The notes under the pieces were generated by a model, which saw only the letters and a program-made list of their open reading frames with translations, was not told where the DNA came from and did not search any database. From Microbacterium sp. 3J1 (GTDB lineage Bacteria; Actinomycetota; Actinomycetes; Actinomycetales; Microbacteriaceae), in the NCBI RefSeq assembly GCF_001049495.1, contig NZ_CDWI01000011.1:124001-188000 (forward strand): 64,000 bases of DNA. The letters are read 5' to 3'. Both the position numbers and the translations under genes were made by a program. Shown piece after piece: positions 24,790 to 33,434 of the stretch (the stretch's first letter is position 1; every line of letters starts with the position of its first letter).

Positions 24790-24818
24790 ACGATAGGTCG
24801 GGCGTCTGCGGATGCCAA
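24790..24818 (-). promoter_or_regulatory. Promoter of the T7SS-like cassette
   Basis: On the minus strand TTGGCA (24818-24813), a 17-bp spacer, then TATCGT (24795-24790). This is one of the best sigma-70 type promoters in the window. It would give a leader of about 48 nt before the ATG at 24735. It lies between this cassette and the divergent helicase gene. Confidence 0.65.
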
Positions 24819-24889
24819 GCCCGACGACGCCCTGTGCGGTCTCACCCGACCGTCTCGATGTCGGTGCCTCCGCCTAGACTCGTAGAGCC

Positions 24890-27349
24890 ATGACAGAAGC
24901 CCCCCTCATCGTCCCCGGAACCGCCGGCCCCCGCGCCGCAGGACCCGAAGGACAGGACGATCTCCTCGCCGGCCTCAACCCTCAGCAGCTCGAGGCCGTG
25001 ACGTATCGCGGCCCGGCGCTGCTGATCGTCGCCGGCGCCGGCTCGGGCAAGACGAGCGTGCTCACACGACGCATCGCGTCGCTGCTCCGGGCACGCGAGG
25101 CGTGGCCGAGCCAGATCCTCGCGATCACCTTCACCAACAAGGCGGCCGGTGAGATGCGCGAGCGCGTTGAGGCCATCGTGGGTCAGGCCGCACGCGGCAT
25201 GTGGATCTCGACGTTCCATTCGGCGTGCGTGCGCATCCTGCGGCGCGAGGCCGAGCAGTTCGGCTTCACGAAGTCGTTCACGATCTACGACTCCGGCGAC
25301 TCGCGGGCGCTGATCAAGCGGCTGGTCAAAGAGCACGAGGCAGACGCATACGGCCTCACCCCGGCATCCGTCCAGTCCCGCATCTCGAAGCTGAAGAACG
25401 AGCTGTCGGATGCCGAGGCGTACGCGCGCCAGGCGAACATGAGCGACCCCGCCGAGCGCATCTTCGTCGAGCTGTTCGCCGACTACCAGCGCCAGCTGCA
25501 GAAGGCCAACGCGTTCGACTTCGACGACCTGATCGGGCAGACCGTCTATCTCTTCCGGGCGTTCCCGCAGGTGGCGGACACCTACCGCCGCCGGTTCCGA
25601 CACATCCTCGTCGACGAGTACCAGGACACCAACCACGCCCAGTACGCGCTGATCCACGAGCTGACGCGACCGGTCTCGGGGGATTCGCCCGACCCGTACG
25701 CCTCCAACGGCATGATGATCTTCGAACCGGAGACGACCCCCGAGCTGGAGGGGGCGTCGCTGACCGTCGTGGGCGACTCCGACCAGTCGATCTACGCCTT
25801 CCGCGGTGCGGACATCCGCAACATCAGCGAGTTCGAGCGCGACTTCCCCGGGGCGCGCGTCGTGCTGCTCGAGCAGAACTACCGCTCGACGCAGAACATC
25901 CTGTCGGCCGCGAACGCCGTGATCGGCAACAACTTCGACCGCAAGGACAAGAAGCTCTGGAGCGACAAGGGCGACGGTGACATGATCGTCGGCTTCACCG
26001 GCTACTCGCAGCACGACGAGGCGCAGTTCGTCGCCGACGAGGTCGAGGCGCTGCGCCGAGCCGGCATGCCGTACTCCGAGATGGCCGTGTTCTACCGCAC
26101 CAACTCGCAGTCCCGTGCTCTCGAGGAGATCTTCATCCGCTCGGCAGTGCCCTACAAGATCATGGGCGGCACGAAGTTCTACGAGCGCGCCGAGATCAAG
26201 GACGCCCTGGCCTACCTCGTCGCCGTGGCGAACCCCGCCGATGAGATGGCGGTGCGCCGCATCCTGAACAAGCCGCGCCGCGGAATCGGCGACGTCACCG
26301 AGACCGCCATCGCGCGATTCGCCGAGGACCACGGCATCACGTTCCGTCAGGCGCTCTCGGTGCCCGACCAGCTCGGATTCGGCCCGAAGATCCAGGCCGG
26401 CATCGCACAGCTCGACGCCGTGCTGGCGGAGGCGACCGAGATCATGCTGCCCGCCTCCGGCGAGGTCCCCGCTCCGACGACCGTCGCCGACGGCCTCAGC
26501 GTGCTGCTGTCCAAGAGCGGCTACCTCGATGCCCTGCGCGCGAGCCGCGACCCGCAGGACGAAGCGCGTGTCGAGAACCTCGACGAGTTCGTCGCCGTCG
26601 CACGCGATTTCGCCCGCAACAACCCGGAAGGCACGATCGTCGACTTCCTCACCGAGGTCGCACTGGTGTCGGACGCCGACGACCTCGACGACGAGTCGGG
26701 CTCGGTGTCGCTGATGACGATGCACACGGCCAAGGGGCTCGAGTACGACGCCGTGTTCGTCACGGGCGTCGAAGAGGACCTCATCCCGCACCGCATCTCG
26801 GCAGGGGAGCCGGGCGGCCCGCAGGAGGAGCGCCGGCTGTTCTATGTCGGCATCACGCGGGCGCGCAAGCGGCTGCATCTCTCCCTCGCCATGACGAGGG
26901 CGCAGTTCGGCGAGGTCTCCGTGGCGATGCCAAGTCGCTTCCTGCAGGAGATCCCGGCGGGTCTCATCGACTGGCGTCAATCGCCGGGCGACGTGAACTC
27001 CCGCGGCGGCACGCAGTCGCGCGCCCTCAACGCACGCCGTTCGGGTGGGTTCGGCGGCTCGGGGTCGAACGATCGGTTCGGGGTCAAGCCGCTTCCCGGC
27101 CGCGACTCCTTGACGCCGCTCTCCACTGCGATGGACAAGTTCCCGAACCGCGTCACAGCCAAGATGCGGGACAACGGAGACCTCGAGCTCGCGGTCGGCG
27201 ACCGCATCCGGCACGCGGACTTCGGAGACGGGCGCGTCGACGCCGTGACGGGGGAGGGCGCGAAGCGCATCGCGCACGTCCGCTTCGATTCGGCCGGGCA
27301 GAAGAAGCTGCTGATCAAGGTCGCGCCGATCGAGAAGATCTCGTCCTGA
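24890..27349 (+). CDS. pcrA: ATP-dependent DNA helicase PcrA/UvrD
   Basis: An 819-aa superfamily 1A helicase acting in repair and replication-fork processing. Motif I is AGAGSGKTSVL (Walker A, residues 48-58). Further motifs: Ia AITFTNKAAGEM, II VDEYQDTNHAQY, III VVGDSDQSIYAFRGA, IV VLLEQNYRSTQNIL, V MTMHTAKGLEYDAVFVTGVE and VI LFYVGITRARKRLHLS. The C-terminal 60 residues (VGDRIRHADFGDGRVDAVTG) form the Tudor-like RNA-polymerase-binding module of PcrA/UvrD1. A TAGACT box ends 9 nt before the ATG. No SOS (GAAC-N4-GTTC) box was found upstream. Typical length and fully intact. Confidence 0.95.
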   Translation: MTEAPLIVPGTAGPRAAGPEGQDDLLAGLNPQQLEAVTYRGPALLIVAGAGSGKTSVLTRRIASLLRAREAWPSQILAITFTNKAAGEMRERVEAIVGQAARGMWISTFHSACVRILRREAEQFGFTKSFTIYDSGDSRALIKRLVKEHEADAYGLTPASVQSRISKLKNELSDAEAYARQANMSDPAERIFVELFADYQRQLQKANAFDFDDLIGQTVYLFRAFPQVADTYRRRFRHILVDEYQDTNHAQYALIHELTRPVSGDSPDPYASNGMMIFEPETTPELEGASLTVVGDSDQSIYAFRGADIRNISEFERDFPGARVVLLEQNYRSTQNILSAANAVIGNNFDRKDKKLWSDKGDGDMIVGFTGYSQHDEAQFVADEVEALRRAGMPYSEMAVFYRTNSQSRALEEIFIRSAVPYKIMGGTKFYERAEIKDALAYLVAVANPADEMAVRRILNKPRRGIGDVTETAIARFAEDHGITFRQALSVPDQLGFGPKIQAGIAQLDAVLAEATEIMLPASGEVPAPTTVADGLSVLLSKSGYLDALRASRDPQDEARVENLDEFVAVARDFARNNPEGTIVDFLTEVALVSDADDLDDESGSVSLMTMHTAKGLEYDAVFVTGVEEDLIPHRISAGEPGGPQEERRLFYVGITRARKRLHLSLAMTRAQFGEVSVAMPSRFLQEIPAGLIDWRQSPGDVNSRGGTQSRALNARRSGGFGGSGSNDRFGVKPLPGRDSLTPLSTAMDKFPNRVTAKMRDNGDLELAVGDRIRHADFGDGRVDAVTGEGAKRIAHVRFDSAGQKKLLIKVAPIEKISS

Positions 27350-27369
27350 CGCGGGTTAGGCTGGGCGAT

Positions 27370-28530
27370 ATGGCCCTGTTCTCCCGCCGAAAGAAGTCCG
27401 ACGACGCTGTCGTCGAGCCGTCCGAGACCGAGACCCCCGCTGCAGCGGATGACGCCGAGTCCGCGCCCCTCGAGTCCGCGGACGCGACAGAGGCCGCGAC
27501 CGCTGACCCGACGGCCGCCCCGGAGACGACGCCGACCATCGGCATCTCCGTACAGGCGTTCCGCGGTGTGGGCGCGCAGGCGGGGCCCGAGATCTCTCTT
27601 CCGGATGCGGATGCCGCTCCGTCGGCGTCCGGTGCGCCCACCACCGCGAGCGCACCGGCAGCCGCTCCGGCTCCGGCTCCTGCTCCCGAGCGGCGCCTTC
27701 CGCTGGCACCGGCTCTGCCCCCGGAGCAGACCGAGACCGTGGCGGGTATGAAGGACAACGTGCTCCTTCGCGAGTCGCTGAAGGAGATCGAGAAGGGCGC
27801 GACCAACGAGCAGCTGCTCGGCGTGCTGCGCCAGGCTCTCCAGGGCCACCTGTACATCAGGGTCAACGGCGATGCGCGGGCTCAGATCAGCGAGGGCAAG
27901 CCGCTGTCCGTCGCCGTCGTCCGCGACGGCGACCGCCAGTTCATGCTCGGGTTCAGCTCGGCGGCCGCCGTGCGCGACTCGGTGCAGCTCGAGAAGGACC
28001 CCACCGCGACGTCCGCGGTCGCCCAGCCCGTCACCTCGGTGCTGCAGCAGGTCGTGACCGGCGATTTCGCGGGCCTGATCGTCGACAACGCCTCGGCTCC
28101 GCACCGAGTGGTCTTCCCGACCGAGCTCCTGCAGAAGGCCCTCGAGCAGGCCGACGTCGACATGACGGTCAAGTCGATCATCTCGGGGCCGCGCGAGCAG
28201 GACTCGACCGCCCGGCTCGCCGAGGCTCTCGCCGCGAAGCGGATGTGGGTCGCGGTCAACGACGGCGCCGGGACCGGACAGGTCGGCATCGCGGAGGCGC
28301 AGACCCCTGACGGCCGGCGCTTCCTGCAGCTGTTCTCCCACCCGCTGGAGGTCATCGCGATGGGCCGCGGGGACCGGCCCCTCCCGTACGATCCCGAGCA
28401 GCTGGCGAAGACGGTCTCGACCCATCCGGACATGGCGGGCATCGTCGTCGATCCGGCCGGCCCGACCATGGTGATCGAACGCGATGCCCTTGCGCCCGTG
28501 CTCACGCTCGATGTGGCTGAGGGCGACTGA
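27370..28530 (+). CDS. SseB family protein
   Basis: A 386-aa protein starting with an acidic, Ala/Pro-rich low-complexity region of about 120 residues (AAPAPAPAPERRLPLAPALP), then a conserved region of SseB type: DNVLLRESLKEIEKGATNEQ, HLYIRVNGDARAQISEGKPL, VFPTELLQKALEQADVDM, KRMWVAVNDG and GRRFLQLFSHPLEVIAMGRG. SseB domains occur in proteins of poorly known function. No signal peptide is present. TAGGCT ends 7 nt before the ATG, a leaderless-type start 20 bp after the pcrA stop. Confidence 0.75.
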   Translation: MALFSRRKKSDDAVVEPSETETPAAADDAESAPLESADATEAATADPTAAPETTPTIGISVQAFRGVGAQAGPEISLPDADAAPSASGAPTTASAPAAAPAPAPAPERRLPLAPALPPEQTETVAGMKDNVLLRESLKEIEKGATNEQLLGVLRQALQGHLYIRVNGDARAQISEGKPLSVAVVRDGDRQFMLGFSSAAAVRDSVQLEKDPTATSAVAQPVTSVLQQVVTGDFAGLIVDNASAPHRVVFPTELLQKALEQADVDMTVKSIISGPREQDSTARLAEALAAKRMWVAVNDGAGTGQVGIAEAQTPDGRRFLQLFSHPLEVIAMGRGDRPLPYDPEQLAKTVSTHPDMAGIVVDPAGPTMVIERDALAPVLTLDVAEGD

Positions 28531-28570
28531 CGGGGTTCCGCACGCCGAGAGTGCGCCCTAGGGTCGGAGC

Positions 28571-29641
28571 ATGGCCTCCGAACGCGTGACCCTGACCGTC
28601 GTCGACCCCGACGGAGAGCGCGAGGTCGCGCTCTCCAGCCCGAACAAGGTGATCTGGCCCGACGTCGGCATCACGAAGGCCGAGCTGGCCGAGTACTTCC
28701 AGATCGTCGCCGTCCCCTTCCTCGAGGCGAACGGCAACCGCCCGGTCTCCCTCGAGCGCTTCCGCGACGGCGTCGGATCCGCGAAGGACGAGCGGCCCCA
28801 GGGGTTCTTCTCGAAGAACCCGCCCAAGGGCACGCCCGATTTCGTGGATGCGGTCGACCTGACCTACAACAGCGGCCGACGGCATCCGCAGCTCGTGCTC
28901 AACCGACCCAGCGCGATCGTGTGGGCCGGGCAGATGAACACGATCGTGTTCCACCCGTGGGCGTCGCTCGCCACGGATCCCGACAATCCGGTGGAGTTGC
29001 GGATCGACCTCGATCCGCAACCCGGGACGGGCTTCTCCGACGCGGTTCCGGCTGCTCACGCGCTCCGTGAGGTGCTCGCCGAGGTCGGGCTCGAGGCGTT
29101 CGTCAAGACGAGCGGCAACCGCGGCATCCATGTGTTCGCCCCCATCGAGGCGACGCATGAGTTCCTCGATGTGCGGCACGCCGTGATCGCCGCAGGCAGG
29201 GAGCTCGAGCGACGCATGCCCGAGCAGGTGACCATGAACTGGTGGAAGGAGGAGCGCGGCCAGCGCATCTTCATCGACTTCAACCAGGCCAACCGCGACC
29301 GCACGATGGCCGGCGCGTACAGTCCGCGCGCGCTCCCCGGAGCGACGGTGTCGACGCCCGTGCGCTGGGAGGAGCTCGATGACCTCGATCCGTCGACCTT
29401 CACGGTGCGCAGCATCCCGCAGCGGCTGGCCGACGGGGGCGACCCCTGGGCGGGGAAGCAGAACGCTCCCGGCCGTATCGACACGCTGCTGGAATGGTGG
29501 GAGCGCGACAAGGAGTCCGGCCTCGGCGAGCTGCCGTTCCCGCCCGAGTTCCCGAAGATGCCCGGAGAGCCGCCTCGCGTGCAGCCGAGCAAGAAGGTCG
29601 CCGCCAACTGGGACGCGAACGGAGAGCCCGTCGACGCGTGA
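28571..29641 (+). CDS. LigD-type DNA polymerase/primase domain protein
   Basis: A 356-aa stand-alone polymerase domain of the bacterial end-joining enzyme LigD. Signatures: SNPNKVIWP-type start (LSSPNKVIWPDVGITKAELA), the RFPDG-equivalent LERFRDGVGS, FFSKNPPKGTPDFV, the catalytic metal-binding ELRIDLDPQPGTGF (DLD), KTSGNRGIHVFAPI and FIDFNQANRDRTMAGAYSPR. It would fill gaps with ribonucleotides or deoxyribonucleotides during DNA end joining. TAGGGT ends 6 nt before the ATG (leaderless). It is not fused to a ligase; a separate ligase gene lies convergently 17 bp away. No ku gene is present in the window. Confidence 0.88.
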   Translation: MASERVTLTVVDPDGEREVALSSPNKVIWPDVGITKAELAEYFQIVAVPFLEANGNRPVSLERFRDGVGSAKDERPQGFFSKNPPKGTPDFVDAVDLTYNSGRRHPQLVLNRPSAIVWAGQMNTIVFHPWASLATDPDNPVELRIDLDPQPGTGFSDAVPAAHALREVLAEVGLEAFVKTSGNRGIHVFAPIEATHEFLDVRHAVIAAGRELERRMPEQVTMNWWKEERGQRIFIDFNQANRDRTMAGAYSPRALPGATVSTPVRWEELDDLDPSTFTVRSIPQRLADGGDPWAGKQNAPGRIDTLLEWWERDKESGLGELPFPPEFPKMPGEPPRVQPSKKVAANWDANGEPVDA

Positions 29642-29658
29642 CGCCGACCGCGAGAGCG

Positions 29659-30702
29659 TCAGCCGATGACGTCGGCGAGGTCGTAGCCGGCGACGGTGTC
29701 GAGCTGCGCGTAGGTGCAGGATCGGGCCTCGCGGTCGGGGCGCCAGCGCTCGAACTGCACGGTGTGTCGGAACCGGGCGCCCTCCAGCTGGTCGTAGCGC
29801 ACCTCGAGCACCCGTTCCGGGCGCAGCCGCACGAATGACACGTCCTTCGAGCCGCTGAAGCGGGACCGCTCGCTCTCGCCCGTGACGGCGTCTCCGGCGT
29901 CGTCGCGCTCGACGAGCGGCGCGAGCTCGTCGACCAGCTCGCGCCGGCGGGCGTCGCTCCATGCGGCCACGCCGCCGACCTGCCGCAGGGTGCCGTCGTC
30001 GTCGTACAGGCCCACCAGCAGCGATCCCACGCCGGAGCCGGACTTGTGGACGCGGTATCCGAGCGCGACGACATCGGCCGTGCGCGCGTGCTTGACCTTG
30101 ATCAGCGTGCGCTTGCCCGGCGCGTACGGCTGGTCCAGGGGCTTGGCGACGACGCCGTCGAGGCCTGCACCCTCGAACTCGGCGAGCCAGCGCACCGCGG
30201 CGTCGCGCTCACGGGTGGTGCGCGTGATGTGCAGCGGGTGCTCGACCCCCGCCATGAGCGCCTCGAGTCGTTCGCGTCGCTCGGCGAACGGCCGGTCGAG
30301 GAGGTCGTCGTCATCGATCGCGAGCAGATCGAAGGCGACGAACATCGCCGGCGTCTCGGTCGCGAGTCTCGTCACGCGCGACGCCGCGGGATGGATGCGC
30401 TGACTCAGCGCCTCCCAGTCGAGACGCTGGGCGCCGGCGGGGCCCGTGGCGACGACGATCTCCCCGTCGAGCAGGCACGGCCCGGGAAGCACGCGCGGGA
30501 TGGCCTCGACGAGCTCCGGGAAGTAGCGAGTGAGGGGCTTGGCGCCGCGCGAGCCGATCTCGACCGTCTCGCCGTCCCAGGCGATCAGCCCGCGGAATCC
30601 GTCCCACTTGGGCTCGAACAGGAGCCCGCCGGGGGTCTTCGCCGGATCGGGGACCGATGCTGCCGCCTTCGCCAGCATCGGGGAGGGGATGTCGTAGCGC
30701 AT
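29659..30702 (-). CDS. ATP-dependent DNA ligase (LigC-like)
   Basis: A 347-aa ligase. Adenylation motif I is EPKWDGFRG with the catalytic Lys32. Further motifs: III AMFVAFDLLAIDDDDL, IV GLDGVVAKPLDQPYAPGKRT and V/VI LIKVKHARTADVVALGYRV, followed by an OB-fold with RPERVLEVRYDQLEGARFRH. It has neither polymerase nor phosphoesterase domain, so it resembles LigC or the bare ligase module of LigD. Facing the polymerase-domain gene with 17 bp between stops, it could supply the sealing step of the same pathway. The start ATG at 30702 is followed directly by the family N-terminus MRYDIPSPMLA. Confidence 0.9.
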   Translation of the reverse strand: MRYDIPSPMLAKAAASVPDPAKTPGGLLFEPKWDGFRGLIAWDGETVEIGSRGAKPLTRYFPELVEAIPRVLPGPCLLDGEIVVATGPAGAQRLDWEALSQRIHPAASRVTRLATETPAMFVAFDLLAIDDDDLLDRPFAERRERLEALMAGVEHPLHITRTTRERDAAVRWLAEFEGAGLDGVVAKPLDQPYAPGKRTLIKVKHARTADVVALGYRVHKSGSGVGSLLVGLYDDDGTLRQVGGVAAWSDARRRELVDELAPLVERDDAGDAVTGESERSRFSGSKDVSFVRLRPERVLEVRYDQLEGARFRHTVQFERWRPDREARSCTYAQLDTVAGYDLADVIG

Positions 30703-30797
30703 GGAACCATCCTGGCCGGACGGCCGCCTGAGCAGAAGAGGGCCTCCCGCGACCCACGCGCCCGTCTTCTCCCTCGCGACGTGAGATCCTTGAAGAG

Positions 30798-31283
30798 ATG
30801 AACGAAGTCCAGGGCCCGACCCCCACCGGCAATTCCCGTCCGTACCGATCGCTGGCGGAGGCGCTTCGCGCGCACCGCATCGCTGTGGAGAACCACGAGT
30901 TCATCGCCGCGATCACGGACGCGGTCGGCATCTCCACCTACATCGACCGCGGCCGATACATCGAGGCCGTGCGCCGCGGTGCTGGTGCCTCACTCCACAT
31001 CGGACGCACGTACACCAACGGCTTCGCCGAGGACGAGCTCGTCGTCGTCGGCTCCACGCCGCTGAGACTGCAGCCGAGCGACGGGCGGGCGCCGTACTTC
31101 TACGTGACCCACCCGAGCGAATACCTCCCGACGGCACCGGTCAAGGCCAAGCGGTCGACCACGCCGCGCACGGCCGCAGCGCCTCGCGCCGCCGCCGCCC
31201 CGAAGCTCGTCGAGCGGGACTACGGGGTGTGCGACGTGTGCTTCATGGTGAAGACGCCGGCGGGCGGCTGCGGCTGCGACTGA
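30798..31283 (+). CDS. Conserved hypothetical protein with C-terminal cysteine cluster
   Basis: A 161-aa protein I do not recognise by name. Residues about 15-110 look globular (YRSLAEALRAHRIAVENHEF, YIDRGRYIEAVRRGAGASLH, TPLRLQPSDGRAPYFYVTHP). An Ala/Pro/Thr/Lys-rich linker (about 116-140) then leads to a tail with five cysteines, VCDVCFMVKTPAGGCGCD, a probable zinc or metal site. There is no signal peptide. An RBS-like GAAGAG directly precedes the ATG. The start is divergent from the ligase gene, and the stop is convergent with the acyl-CoA dehydrogenase gene. Function unknown. Confidence 0.6.
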   Translation: MNEVQGPTPTGNSRPYRSLAEALRAHRIAVENHEFIAAITDAVGISTYIDRGRYIEAVRRGAGASLHIGRTYTNGFAEDELVVVGSTPLRLQPSDGRAPYFYVTHPSEYLPTAPVKAKRSTTPRTAAAPRAAAAPKLVERDYGVCDVCFMVKTPAGGCGCD

Positions 31284-31307
31284 TCGTCGGCCGCGGCGGG
31301 CGAACCG

Positions 31308-32543
31308 TCAGGCGAAGGCGCTCATGCCGGTGATGTCCCGGCCGAGCAGCAGCGCCTGGACGCTCTCGGTTCCCTCGTAGGTGTGGATCGCCTCGATGTC
31401 GGCCATGTGCTGCATGACGCCGTTCTCGAGCAGGATGCCGTTGCCTCCCAGGAGGTCGCGGGCGATCGACGCCACACGACGCGCGGCTCTGGTGTTGTGG
31501 AACTTCGCCAATGACGCCTGCGTCGGACGCAGCTCGCCCGCGGTCTCGAGGTCGGCGAGGCGGCGGCAGTAGAGCTGCATGGCGGTGAGGTCCTCGAGCA
31601 TGTGCGTGAGGCGTTCCTGCACCATCTGGAACTTCGCGAGCGGCTTGCCGAACTGCACGCGCTCCCTCGCGTACGCGAGCGCCGCCTCGTAGCAGGCCGT
31701 CGCATGACCGAGCGCCGACCACGCGACCCCCGAGCGGGTCGCGTAGAGCACGGTGGAGGCATCTTTGAAGCTCTTCGTGCCGGGGAGCACGGCGTCGAGC
31801 GGCACGCGCACGTCGTCGAGGAGGATGTGCGCCTGATGGATCGCTCGCAGCGATGCCTTGCCGCGGATGGGCGTGCCGGTGTAGCCGGGGGTGTCCTGCT
31901 CCACGAGGAAGCAGCGGACGGCCCCGTGCTCGGGGGCGGTCTCGTCGTCGACGCGAGCCCACACGAACGTGATGCCGCCGGACGCGCCGTTGCCGATCCA
32001 CTTCTTCGCGCCGCGGATGACCCACCCGTCGCCGTCTCGGCGGGCCACCGTCTCGAGCGAGACGGAGTCCGATCCATGGTCGGGTTCGGTGAGCGCGAAG
32101 GAGCCGAAGACCGAGCCGTCTGCGAGGGCCGTGAGCCACTTCTCCTGCTGCTCCGGCGAGCCGAACAGCGCGAGAGTGCGAAGCGCCAGGCCGCCCTGCA
32201 CGGCCAGCACCGTGCCGAGAGAGCCGTCGCCGCGCGAGATCTCCATGTTCACGAGTCCGGCGGCGAGCGGCGAGAAGCGGGTGAGGGCCGGATGCTCGAT
32301 CCCGTCGACCACGAGATCCATCTCACCCATCCGGCGCGCGACGTCGAGGGGGTACTCGGCGCGATCCCAGGCGTCGAGCATCTGCGGCCCGACCTCGTCG
32401 ATGTACGCCTTCGCGCGCTCCCACGCCTCACGATCCTCCGAGGGGATGTCAGCGAAGACCGCGTAGTAGTCGCTGTCCTGTCGTCCGGTGATGTCGTACG
32501 ACGAGACGCGCTCGCCGGGGAAGGGGGTGGCTGCGGTGCTCAT
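31308..32543 (-). CDS. Acyl-CoA dehydrogenase (glutaryl-CoA dehydrogenase-like)
   Basis: A 411-aa FAD enzyme oxidising an acyl-CoA thioester. Motifs: FALTEPDHGSDSVSLETVAR and GDGWVIRGAKKWIGNG (FAD/substrate), YARERVQFGKPLAKFQMVQE (FAD), and near the end AIHTYEGTESVQALLLGRDI with the catalytic Glu. The IHTYEGT form and the overall order resemble the glutaryl-/isovaleryl-type branch. The start at 32543 was chosen because AAGGAG lies 5 nt upstream; the frame stays open further upstream but crosses into the regulator gene. A palindrome in the promoter suggests control by the TetR protein encoded next door. Exact substrate not determined. Confidence 0.85.
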   Translation of the reverse strand: MSTAATPFPGERVSSYDITGRQDSDYYAVFADIPSEDREAWERAKAYIDEVGPQMLDAWDRAEYPLDVARRMGEMDLVVDGIEHPALTRFSPLAAGLVNMEISRGDGSLGTVLAVQGGLALRTLALFGSPEQQEKWLTALADGSVFGSFALTEPDHGSDSVSLETVARRDGDGWVIRGAKKWIGNGASGGITFVWARVDDETAPEHGAVRCFLVEQDTPGYTGTPIRGKASLRAIHQAHILLDDVRVPLDAVLPGTKSFKDASTVLYATRSGVAWSALGHATACYEAALAYARERVQFGKPLAKFQMVQERLTHMLEDLTAMQLYCRRLADLETAGELRPTQASLAKFHNTRAARRVASIARDLLGGNGILLENGVMQHMADIEAIHTYEGTESVQALLLGRDITGMSAFA

Positions 32544-32561
32544 GGGGACTCCTTTGTGGAC

Positions 32562-32588
32562 CTCAGTATCGTACTCCTCGATACTCAG
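32562..32588 (-). promoter_or_regulatory. Palindromic operator over the acyl-CoA dehydrogenase promoter
   Basis: CTCAGTATCG (32562-32571) and CGATACTCAG (32579-32588) are inverted with one mismatch around a 7-bp centre. On the minus strand the centre contains TACGAT, a plausible -10, so binding would block transcription of the dehydrogenase. The adjacent TetR-family gene is the likely source of the repressor. Confidence 0.6.
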
Positions 32589-32617
32589 TTCCACGAGTCG
32601 CGCGCTGGCCGCCGCGT

Positions 32618-33280
32618 TCAGTCCAGCTGGGTGCGCAGGCGGCGGGTGACCTCGGCGACGGGCATCGATCGAGGGAAGACCGCGACGACCACGTCGTCCG
32701 GTGCCTCGTCGGCGGTGTCGGAGGGGACGCCGTACCGACGCCGTACGTCGGCGAGCGCCGTCTGCAGGGTGGCGAGCGGCACCTTCTTCTTGCCGCGGAG
32801 CAGCTGGCGGAGCACGTGATTGTGCACCGCGGTGACGAGCGCCGCGAAGCCGACGGCATCCAGCGGGTCGATCCCGGGCAGTGAACTGCGGAGGTAGTCG
32901 TCGAAGAGACGCTCGTACCGGAACACGGTGATGATCTCCCGCTCGCGGAGGACCGGCACCTGGCGCACGATCTGATAGCGGCGACGTGCGAGCTCCGGGT
33001 CGTGCGCGAAGTGGGCGAAGACCGACTCGGATGCCGCGCACACGGCACCCCACGGGTCGTCGTGCCCCTCCGAGAGGAACTCGCGCAGCTGTCCGAGCAG
33101 GACCTCGTGATCGGCGAACACGACGTCCTCCTTGCCGCCGAACTGGCGGAAGAACGTCGAGCGGGAGACGCCGGCCGCCTTGGCGATCTGCTCGACGCTG
33201 GTCTGGTCGAAGCCCTGGGCCTGGAAGAGCTCGAGCGCGGCGGCGACGACGGTGTCGCGCGAATCGGGGAAGTCTCGCAT
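32618..33280 (-). CDS. TetR family transcriptional regulator
   Basis: A 220-aa regulator with an N-terminal TetR helix-turn-helix (about 8-55: VVAAALELFQAQGFDQTSVE, IAKAAGVSRSTFFRQFGGKE) and a helical ligand-binding C-terminal domain of normal length. The QLLRGKKKVPLATLQTALAD segment is unusual but lies in the ligand domain. Minus-strand TAGGCT (rc of 33287-33292) ends 6 nt before the ATG, so the transcript is probably leaderless. It reads toward the acyl-CoA dehydrogenase gene with 74 bp between them, where a palindromic operator is visible; repression by an acyl-CoA-responsive TetR protein is the simplest model. Confidence 0.87.
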   Translation of the reverse strand: MRDFPDSRDTVVAAALELFQAQGFDQTSVEQIAKAAGVSRSTFFRQFGGKEDVVFADHEVLLGQLREFLSEGHDDPWGAVCAASESVFAHFAHDPELARRRYQIVRQVPVLREREIITVFRYERLFDDYLRSSLPGIDPLDAVGFAALVTAVHNHVLRQLLRGKKKVPLATLQTALADVRRRYGVPSDTADEAPDDVVVAVFPRSMPVAEVTRRLRTQLD

Positions 33281-33362
33281 AGCGAAAGCCTAGGACCTCG
33301 CGGGTGAAGCACAGGTGTCATCCGACGCGGAGGGACGCTCAGGACCCCTCAGAGCGAGGTAG

Positions 33363-33398
33363 TAGGCTGGGGGACTGGTCGATGTCTCGACATCGAGA
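33363..33398 (+). promoter_or_regulatory. sucCD promoter with palindromic operator
   Basis: TAGGCT (33363-33368) is a likely -10. The 14-bp near-palindrome TCTCGACATCGAGA (33385-33398, 12 of 14 positions symmetric) follows about 10 nt after the expected transcript start. A relative of this palindrome lies upstream of icd (56937-56950). Regulation of both TCA genes by one protein is inferred. Confidence 0.55.
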
Positions 33399-33434
33399 GA
33401 ATTACCAGACACGCAGCCCAGTGAAGGAACCACA

